DNA of 21,265 bases from CAZZBK01 sp964387325 (GTDB lineage Bacteria; Planctomycetota; Planctomycetia; Pirellulales; PNKZ01): contig CAYLYE010000099.1 of assembly GCA_964387325.1 (NCBI GenBank), positions 1 to 21,265 of the forward strand. The letters run 5' to 3'. This document shows positions 13,857 through 20,034 of this stretch, one piece after another. The notes below the pieces were generated by a model. The model ran no database searches. It had not been told where the DNA came from and saw only the letters and a list, made by a program, of their open reading frames with translations. The stretch's first letter is position 1. Each line of letters opens with the position of its first letter. Made by a program: the position numbers and the translations under genes.

Positions 13857-16622
13857 ATGAAGTATTCGGAACTGATCGTCCTGCTCCCCTGCCACAGCCT
13901 CGAAGATTTCCCCGTCCATTACGAAGGGGCCGAAGCCGAGGGGCTCCTCTCCGCCTGGTCGGCGCTCTGGCATCCGGCGCTGCTCACATCGGCCAACAAC
14001 ATCCCGTTGTGGTTTCGGGCCGACGGTCCGCCCGACAACCTGGCCAACCGGCTGATCCTGATTCCGTCGTCGAGTGAGTCGCTGTTACTGGCCGGCTGGG
14101 CGGCGCGGGCACGCAACGAAGGGGCTACCGTTCTGCGCAAACTCGTCAAACGGGACGAGATGGTCCGCGCCGCGCTCGAATCCCTCGACGGCGGCGACGG
14201 CGGCGTGGATCCTGAGCTGGCCGGTGATTTTCTCGCGCTGGGCACGATCTACCTGTTCACCGAGTTGCTCACGCGACAAATGCGTTACATGAGCAACCTC
14301 GACGAAGTGCATTTGAAGAACGAGACCCTCGCCGCCGCCGCGTGTGCGATGGCCGGTCAGGGAGACGAGGCGCGGCAGCATTTACGCAATTGCTTCGAGA
14401 CTCTGCTCGAAGCCCGCGAGCGGTTCTACCCTGTGCAGGCCTATCTAGTCGACCTCACGCTGGTCGCCCCGACCACGATCGGCGCGTCGTTGCGCCGCGA
14501 GCTGAACATCGATGTTCCCAAAAATGTGTTGCTCAGCGGCGAGACCGCCGAACTGCTGTCGCGACAAGAACCGGCGACACTTGAACAGCTCAAGTTGGCC
14601 CTCGATCATAAGTCGGCCTGCTTGGTCGGCGGCGAGTATCAGGAGCATGAGTTGCCGCTGCTACCGCAGGAAGCGGTGCTCGCCGAGTTGCGCAAAGGAC
14701 TGGCCGCCTACGAGCAGTCGCTCGGTGCGCGACCCACGGTGTTCGGGCGACGCCGCTTTGGGCTGACCCCCGTGCTGCCGCAAATTTTGTCGCGGCTGGG
14801 GTTCGACGGCGCGCTGCATCTCACGCTCGACGATGGCGTCTTCCCGCAAGGCGACCAGTGCAAGACACGCTGGGAGGGGCTCGACACGAGTGCGATCGAC
14901 GCACTGGCCCGACTGCCGCTCGATGCCCGCGCGCCCGAAAGCTTTCTTGCCTTGCCACGCAAGATGGGCGAGTCGATGGACACGGATCACGTGGCCACGG
15001 TGCTGCTAGCGCACTGGCCCAGCGACACGAGCCCCTTCTACGATGACCTGCGCCGCATGAGCCGCTACAGTCATGTGCTTGGCAAGTTCATTACCCTTAG
15101 CGACTATTTCCAGTACACCGACCGTCCCGGCGGCATCTCAAAATTCCGGCCCGATCAATACCGCACGCCGTATTTGAAGCAAGCGGTGATTCGCAAGCAA
15201 CCGGATCCGTTATCTCGTTTTGCACAAGCGCACGCCGCCGCCGTCACGTCGGGCGAGGTCGCGGCGCTCGAGACGTTTGCCGATCTGCTGCAAGGCGACA
15301 CGCCGCGCGGCTCGAGTGACTCGCTCGCCGAGCGGAGCACTGCGGCACTCGCTCGCTTGGCACAGGTCGTGAGCGGTTCGCGCGACAAAGTGCGCGGGGC
15401 GCTCGTGGTCAATCCGGCGATGGCTCAGCGGCAACGGTTGGTCGATGTGACGAGTCTTGAGTCGCCGCCGAACGTCTCGGCGCCGGTGCTCGCATTGCAA
15501 CGACAAGGGGATCGCACCTGGGCTTTGGTCGATGTTCCCCCTTGCGGATTTGCTTGGCTCACCAGCGGTACCGAGGCCTTCCGCCCCCCCCGCGGCGAGA
15601 AGCCGTTGGCCCACGAGCGGACGCTGGTCAACGAGTTCATGCAGGTCACGATTCACGAGACGACCGGTGGGATCCGATCGATTTATGCCCCCGGCCAGCG
15701 CGGCAATCGGCTCTCGCAACAACTGGCGTTTCGTTTGCCCGCCGCGAGACCGCAGCCCGGCGACTTGTGGCGTGATCCGGATATGGATGCCAGCTACAGC
15801 GTGATGGCCGTCGATGCGATTGAAGTCACCGCCAGCGGACCGGCCTGGGGTGAGATTGTCAGTCGTGGACGAATGCTCGACCGTGAGGGCAAGCCGCTCG
15901 CCCGCTACACTCAGACCTGTCGACTGCCGCGCGGCTCGAAGGTCTTGCAACTCGACATCGACTTGGAAGTGATCGAGCCGCCGCGCGCCGACGGCTGGAA
16001 CTCATACTACGCGGCTCGTTTCGCATGGGCCGATTTGGACGGTGGCCTGTGGCGCGGAGTCGCCGGCACGACGCAAGCCACCACGGCCAAGCGACTGGAA
16101 TCGCCCGAGTTTGTTGAAATACGTCAGGGGCCTGCCTCGACCACGTTGTTTGCCGGCGGCTTACCGTACCACCGCTTCAATGGCGATCGAATGCTCGACA
16201 CTCTGCTCAACGTGCGTGGCGAGACTCGGCAACGGTTCTCGCTGGCGATTGGGGTCGACGTGGCTCATCCGACGGTCGAGGCCTTCGATCTGATCGGCGG
16301 CGGTGACTATCAGTCGATAGTCGATGTGCCGCGCGGCGCGTCGGGTTCGAGTTGGTGGTTCCACCTGGATGCCAAGAACGTCGTGGCCACGCACTGGGAG
16401 CCGGTCGTCGAACTCGGCCAGGTCGTCGGTTTCCGCGTCCGGTTACTCGAGACCGAAGGGCACAGCGGCCGGGTACACCTTCGCTGCTTCGCCGTGCCTC
16501 GTTCGGCGCGACAGTGTGACTTCACGGGAGCGACACTCGTGACATTGAACCTCGCCGACGACAAGGTGCTCATCGATCTCGCCGCGAACGAGTGGGCGGA
16601 GGTCGAAGTGCGAGTGAAATGA
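13857..16622 (+). CDS. GH38 (alpha-mannosidase)-related protein with altered nucleophile motif
   Basis: The protein has 921 residues, with no signal peptide. Residues 255-325 follow the GH38 signature. GGEYQEHELPLLPQE (258-272) corresponds to the family's GGWxExDxxLPSxE block. VFGRRRFGLTPVLPQIL (295-311) corresponds to the block VxWxPDxFGxxxxLPQIL. In the second block the nucleophile Asp of PDxFG is Arg299 here. The N-terminal metal-site motif HNDPGW is not seen either; instead the protein begins with LLPCHSLEDF. Residues from about 600 onward (NEFMQVTIHETTGGI, 596-610) resemble the beta-sandwich C-terminal domain of GH38 enzymes. It may be a non-catalytic carbohydrate-binding relative or an enzyme with a different mechanism. 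The stop codon lies inside the left arm of inverted-repeat element 3, and cmk follows 128 bp downstream. Family membership is fairly secure; activity is unknown. Confidence 0.72.
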   Translation: MKYSELIVLLPCHSLEDFPVHYEGAEAEGLLSAWSALWHPALLTSANNIPLWFRADGPPDNLANRLILIPSSSESLLLAGWAARARNEGATVLRKLVKRDEMVRAALESLDGGDGGVDPELAGDFLALGTIYLFTELLTRQMRYMSNLDEVHLKNETLAAAACAMAGQGDEARQHLRNCFETLLEARERFYPVQAYLVDLTLVAPTTIGASLRRELNIDVPKNVLLSGETAELLSRQEPATLEQLKLALDHKSACLVGGEYQEHELPLLPQEAVLAELRKGLAAYEQSLGARPTVFGRRRFGLTPVLPQILSRLGFDGALHLTLDDGVFPQGDQCKTRWEGLDTSAIDALARLPLDARAPESFLALPRKMGESMDTDHVATVLLAHWPSDTSPFYDDLRRMSRYSHVLGKFITLSDYFQYTDRPGGISKFRPDQYRTPYLKQAVIRKQPDPLSRFAQAHAAAVTSGEVAALETFADLLQGDTPRGSSDSLAERSTAALARLAQVVSGSRDKVRGALVVNPAMAQRQRLVDVTSLESPPNVSAPVLALQRQGDRTWALVDVPPCGFAWLTSGTEAFRPPRGEKPLAHERTLVNEFMQVTIHETTGGIRSIYAPGQRGNRLSQQLAFRLPAARPQPGDLWRDPDMDASYSVMAVDAIEVTASGPAWGEIVSRGRMLDREGKPLARYTQTCRLPRGSKVLQLDIDLEVIEPPRADGWNSYYAARFAWADLDGGLWRGVAGTTQATTAKRLESPEFVEIRQGPASTTLFAGGLPYHRFNGDRMLDTLLNVRGETRQRFSLAIGVDVAHPTVEAFDLIGGGDYQSIVDVPRGASGSSWWFHLDAKNVVATHWEPVVELGQVVGFRVRLLETEGHSGRVHLRCFAVPRSARQCDFTGATLVTLNLADDKVLIDLAANEWAEVEVRVK

Positions 16623-16746
16623 TGAATGCTGAATGATGAATTTAGAGTGCTTCGTTGACTAGAATTTGCCCTGAGAGCAGACGCCTGACAGATCTCTGTG
16701 ATTATGTTTGTACCGATCGTCATTCATCATTCCGCATTCATCATTT
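16617..16746. repeat. Long inverted-repeat element 3 (25-bp arms, 80-bp spacer)
   Basis: Arm 16617-16641 and the reverse complement of arm 16722-16746 agree at 24 of 25 positions. The arm is AT-rich, built on the words gatgaat and gaatg. The left arm starts in the last sense codon of the GH38-like gene and contains its TGA. The right arm ends 4 bases before the cmk ATG. The whole cmk leader could therefore fold into one long hairpin. Confidence 0.8.
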
Positions 16747-16750
16747 CCCC

Positions 16751-17434
16751 ATGATCGTCACCATTGATGGACCCGCTGGAGCCGGTAAGAGCAGCGCGGC
16801 GCGGCGCCTCGCGCAGCGGCTGGGGTTCCATTTTCTCGACACGGGAGCGATGTACCGCGCGGTCGCACTCGCCGCGCTAAGACGCGGTCACGACTGGAAT
16901 GAGCCCGAGCGGCTCGTCGAACTGGCCCGATCGCTCAAGATCGAGCCGATCGACTCGGGTATCGTGCTCGATGGCGAGGACGTGACGCGCGACGTGCGCA
17001 CCCAGGCGGTGACGAGCGTGACGTATCATGCGGCGAACAACCCGCAAGTCCGCGAGCATTTGGTCGAGGTGCAGCGTCGCTTCGCCGAGGGGAGCGACAT
17101 CGTGACCGAGGGACGCGATCAGGGGTCGCTCGTGTTTCCGCACGCCGAGTGCAAAATATTTCTCACTGCTACGCCCGAGGAACGGGCTCGCCGCCGCCTC
17201 GCCGATCTGCAGCAGCGAGGCGAGTCGTCCACGTTCGACGAGATCCTCGCCGAGCAGACGCTTCGTGACCAGCGTGACTCGACGCGTGCTGTCGGCCCGC
17301 TCGTTAAAGCCGTTGACGCGGTTGAACTCTGGACCGACGGCTTGAACGAAGATCAGGTTGTTGATCGGCTTCTCGAGATGGTCCGCGACCGGCTCGCTTC
17401 GGTTTCTGTCACCTCGCAGCGCTGTTCAACATGA
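16751..17434 (+). CDS. cmk: Cytidylate kinase
   Basis: The protein has 227 residues, normal for bacterial CMP kinase. The P-loop GPAGAGKS (7-14) is at the extreme N-terminus, which fixes the start at ATG 16751; longer frames only add leader sequence. Other family motifs are FLDTGAMYRAVAL (28-40), the CMP-site segment VTRDVRT (78-84), GRDQGSLVFP (121-130, usually GRDIGTVVFP), the lid arginines ATPEERARRR, and RDxxDSTR near the C-terminus. It phosphorylates CMP and dCMP with ATP in the cytoplasm, feeding nucleic-acid and phospholipid precursors. No ribosome site is visible upstream: the bases before the ATG are ATCATTTCCCC, part of inverted-repeat element 3. The stop overlaps the plsC start (ATGA), so translation is probably coupled. 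The cmk-plsC order also occurs in other bacterial phyla. Confidence 0.95.
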   Translation: MIVTIDGPAGAGKSSAARRLAQRLGFHFLDTGAMYRAVALAALRRGHDWNEPERLVELARSLKIEPIDSGIVLDGEDVTRDVRTQAVTSVTYHAANNPQVREHLVEVQRRFAEGSDIVTEGRDQGSLVFPHAECKIFLTATPEERARRRLADLQQRGESSTFDEILAEQTLRDQRDSTRAVGPLVKAVDAVELWTDGLNEDQVVDRLLEMVRDRLASVSVTSQRCST

Positions 17435-18087
17435 CCGCGTGGGCCAGACGTCTGTGGTACGAGTACCTGCATGTCATCTGTCGCATGCTTGCGGTGACGT
17501 TGTTTGGCATTCGCTGTTCGGGTCGTTGGCAGTTGCCCAGCGCGGGCGGATCGCTGATCGTCTCGAATCACCAGAGCTTTTACGATCCGTTGCTCGTCGG
17601 CGTTGCCTGCGATCGAGTGATCGCGCCGGTGGCCCGCGACACGCTGTTCCGCAACCTATTGCTGGGCTTTCTGATTCGCGCTCTCGACACGATTCCTATC
17701 GACCGCGAGGGGCTTGGCATTGCCGGGCTCAAGGAGGTGCTGCGGCGACTCAAGAACGGTCGAATCATTTTGCTGTTCGCCGAAGGGACTCGCACGCCCG
17801 ACGGTCGCCTGTTACCGCTTAAGTCGGGCTTTAGCACTGTGGCCAAACGGGGGCGCGTGCCGCTGGTCACGGTGGCGCTCGATGGCGCATTTGCGGCTTG
17901 GCCACGCCGACAGCGAGTGCCTGGCCTTGCGCCGATCGAGATCGTCTTTGGTGAGACCCTCTCGGTCGACGAGGTTGCCACGCTGAGCGAAGCCGCGTTG
18001 GCGGCGGAGGTCGAACATCGGCTCAGGCTTTGCCTGCAAACGGCCAAAAATCAGCGGCAACGACGGTCCCCCGAACGGTTCATGTAG
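17431..18087 (+). CDS. plsC: 1-acyl-sn-glycerol-3-phosphate acyltransferase (PlsC family)
   Basis: The protein has 218 residues, a typical short PlsC. Acyltransferase motif I is NHQSFYDP, with the catalytic pair His47 and Asp52 (HX4D). Motif III is FAEGTRTPDG (116-125), where FPEGTR is usual. PLKSGF follows, then a Val-Pro-Leu-Val-Thr-Val segment matching motif IV. N-terminal residues about 10-27 are hydrophobic and would bind the membrane. It transfers an acyl chain to lysophosphatidic acid to make phosphatidic acid. The 4-bp overlap with cmk indicates one transcript. The C-terminus is Arg/Gln-rich. Specificity for a lyso-lipid other than lysophosphatidate cannot be excluded. Confidence 0.92.
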   Translation: MTAWARRLWYEYLHVICRMLAVTLFGIRCSGRWQLPSAGGSLIVSNHQSFYDPLLVGVACDRVIAPVARDTLFRNLLLGFLIRALDTIPIDREGLGIAGLKEVLRRLKNGRIILLFAEGTRTPDGRLLPLKSGFSTVAKRGRVPLVTVALDGAFAAWPRRQRVPGLAPIEIVFGETLSVDEVATLSEAALAAEVEHRLRLCLQTAKNQRQRRSPERFM

Positions 18088-18161
18088 CGTTGAAGCCGTC
18101 GAGCAAGTACAACAGATTCATTCGATCCCAGTGTCCGATTCGGTTTGCGGAGATGAGTACG

Positions 18162-18902
18162 ATGCGGTTGTGTATCACGCTATTGATGAGCGGCTTAATC
18201 TTGAGCAGCGGCGCGGCGATTCGCGGTGCCGACGATGCCAAGGGGGACAAGCAGACCGAGGCCGACAAACAAGCGCTCGCTGCGTTGCAATCGTTCGTCG
18301 GCCAGTGGCGGGGCATGGGTCAACCGCAGCGCGGCTCGACGCAAGGCGCGTGGACCGAGAAGAGCGACTGGGCTTGGAATTTTGCCTCAGGGCGCGCGGC
18401 GATCGTCTTTCAAGCCGCCGAAGGAAAGCACTTTGTGCGCGGCAAGGTTTCGCCCGGCCAAAAGCCCGACGAGGTCGTGTTGCTCGCGCAGCTGCCCGAG
18501 GGGCGCGGCGAAGCACGCTACGCCGGAGTGCGTGGCGCGAGCGGCGAGTGGATCTTCCAGAAGGCGGATGATGCCGTGACCGACGTGGCCCGAGTGACGA
18601 TTCGCCAAGTGGCCAATGGCGACCGGTTGGTCGTGTTATTAGAGAAGAAGCTGGGGGGCGATCAGTTCGCGCGCCTCGCCGAGATCGGGTACACGCGAGT
18701 CGGCAGCGGCTTCGGTCAGGGGGTTGCCCAGCGCGAGTGTGTTGTCACCGGCGGTATCGGCAATATCACGGTCAGCTATCAAGGGCAGACATACTACGTC
18801 TGCTGCACCGGCTGCAAGGACCTCTTCGAGTCGGATCCGGCCGGCGTGTTGGCCGAGTACAAAGAGCGCGTCGCGAAAAAATTGAAAGAACCGAAAAAGT
18901 AG
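18162..18902 (+). CDS. Secreted protein with C-terminal YHS/TRASH-like metal site
   Basis: The protein has 246 residues from ATG 18162. GGAG at 18149-18152 is 9 bases upstream of this ATG, whereas ATG 18153 directly abuts it and is less likely. Residues 1-23 are a Sec signal (hydrophobic core LCITLLMSGLILSSGAA, cleavage near RGA-D). Residues about 40-180 form a strand-rich domain starting FVGQWRGMG and rich in alternating hydrophobics, possibly lipocalin-like (weak inference). Residues 191-236 carry Cys193 (ECVVTGG) and CCTGC (214-218), followed by LFESDPAGVLAEY. This is the YHS/TRASH-type arrangement, with Cys ligands that bind copper or another soft metal in known members. It lies 74 bp behind plsC on the same strand and converges with the next gene with only 9 bp between. 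Function is unknown; a periplasmic metal-handling role is inferred from the C-terminal site. Confidence 0.8.
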   Translation: MRLCITLLMSGLILSSGAAIRGADDAKGDKQTEADKQALAALQSFVGQWRGMGQPQRGSTQGAWTEKSDWAWNFASGRAAIVFQAAEGKHFVRGKVSPGQKPDEVVLLAQLPEGRGEARYAGVRGASGEWIFQKADDAVTDVARVTIRQVANGDRLVVLLEKKLGGDQFARLAEIGYTRVGSGFGQGVAQRECVVTGGIGNITVSYQGQTYYVCCTGCKDLFESDPAGVLAEYKERVAKKLKEPKK

Positions 18903-18911
18903 ACCGCGAGT

Positions 18912-19829
18912 TTACTTGTAGAAGAGGTGGGCAAAATCGGCCCGCTGGCCGCCGATCGCGACCAGAATGCAATACCCGATCGCCAAACCCAGCAGGCCGC
19001 CACCGAACACGCCGATCATGAGGAAGACGGGGTTGACCTCGTTCTTCTTTTTTCGCGATCGCGAGGCCATGCTCGTCCGCGCGGGGGACACATCGGAGGT
19101 GTATTGTCGCGCGGCCGGCGGAGCCAGCGCGTAACCGTCGTCCGCGGGAGCCGAGTCCGTTTCGGCCTCGATGCCCCCCAGGTCAGCTTCGTCGAGTTCC
19201 TCTTCGACCTCGGTCTCTGCTGACTCGATCACCTGTTCTGAACCGTACCAAGGTGCAAGACCCGGATAGCTCCATGAGTGGCGAATGACCGTTGTCACAA
19301 CCTTCGAGACCAAGAAGGTCGCTGCTTCGCTGGCCACGGATGAAAAGCCTGGATAGCACCAGGTTGTTTCAAGCGACGTCTCGACCGCTGCGACCACCAC
19401 TTCTTCCGGAGCCGAGTCGGCGGCACAAGGTTCACGGCCTTCGGCGCAAGGTTCACCGCCTTCGGCGCAAGGTTCACCGCCTTCGGCGCAAGGTTCACTG
19501 CACGCAGGTTGCAGGCCTGGGTAGTGCCACTCGTCGGCGTCGATCGAGACTTGGGCGGCGGTCGTTGTCGCGCTGGCGTCAGCCCAGTCGGTTGAGAACG
19601 ACGGCGGCTCGGGGGTCGTGAAGACCGTCGGCACGCTATCGGTTGGAGACACGCTGTCGGTTGGCGGCGTGTCGATGGGAGTGGCCATCGCCACGGCGGC
19701 GACAACCGGTGCGGCGATCTCATCGGTGCTGAAGTCACCCTGACAGAGCGGGCAGCGTAGCCGCATCACAACACTCGTGTCGATCATGATGTGGCCAGCA
19801 CAGCGCGGGCACGCAACGACGCTCGGCAT
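18912..19829 (-). CDS. Zinc-ribbon, acidic-linker, single-pass membrane protein with peptide repeats
   Basis: The protein has 305 residues from ATG 19829, preceded by AGGAG about 9 bases upstream; the longer in-frame start at 19892 lacks this. Residues 7-29 form a zinc ribbon (CPRC, then CPLC). A long Ser/Thr/Pro/Glu/Ala-rich, acidic, low-complexity region follows (about 35-245). Inside it are three spaced WxYPG motifs: WHYPGL (101-106), WCYPGF (157-162) and WSYPGL (186-191). It also holds a heptapeptide repeat EPCAEGG, about 3.5 copies at 112-136. A basic patch (RSRKKKN, 257-263) and one transmembrane helix (about 267-291) end the protein, leaving a short tail. The topology suggests a cytoplasmic zinc ribbon and linker anchored at the C-terminus. 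Similar zinc-ribbon proteins are frequent in planctomycetes without known function. I do not recognise this one further. Confidence 0.72.
   Translation of the reverse strand: MPSVVACPRCAGHIMIDTSVVMRLRCPLCQGDFSTDEIAAPVVAAVAMATPIDTPPTDSVSPTDSVPTVFTTPEPPSFSTDWADASATTTAAQVSIDADEWHYPGLQPACSEPCAEGGEPCAEGGEPCAEGREPCAADSAPEEVVVAAVETSLETTWCYPGFSSVASEAATFLVSKVVTTVIRHSWSYPGLAPWYGSEQVIESAETEVEEELDEADLGGIEAETDSAPADDGYALAPPAARQYTSDVSPARTSMASRSRKKKNEVNPVFLMIGVFGGGLLGLAIGYCILVAIGGQRADFAHLFYK
19420..19500. repeat. 21-bp tandem repeat inside the zinc-ribbon gene
   Basis: The unit tcggcgcaaggttcaccgcct occurs at 19441-19461 and 19462-19482, then as a shorter copy at 19483-19500, with a diverged copy before them (19420-19440). 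The period of 21 keeps the reading frame, giving the EPCAEGG heptapeptide repeat. Near-identity of the units indicates recent slippage. Confidence 0.85.
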
Positions 19830-19959
19830 GGGGCGAAACTCCTCGCACGGATTCAGAGACCACGCCGCGAATCGTCTACGCCGTGGAGCCACTAGTGTAA
19901 CCAGCTACGCAGGGTAAACCAGCACTTTTCGATGTTTTTGGACACACTCGGTGCGCCCT

Positions 19960-19990
19960 CCCAAGCCGGCGGCTCTGCCGCCGGTTTGGG
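19960..19990. repeat. Strong GC-rich hairpin downstream of the RNase E/G gene
   Basis: cccaagccggcggc (19960-19973), loop TCT, and gccgccggtttggg (19977-19990) pair over 14 bp with a single G-T wobble position. The hairpin lies 44 bases past the RNase E/G stop and upstream of the zinc-ribbon gene, in a 205-bp spacer. No T-run follows on the minus strand, so it may stabilise or end the RNase transcript without being a classic terminator. Its right arm matches 8027-8040. Confidence 0.6.
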
Positions 19991-20034
19991 AATTCATTGA
20001 TGCCGCGATGGTCCTTGGCCTCGGCCCACTCGCG

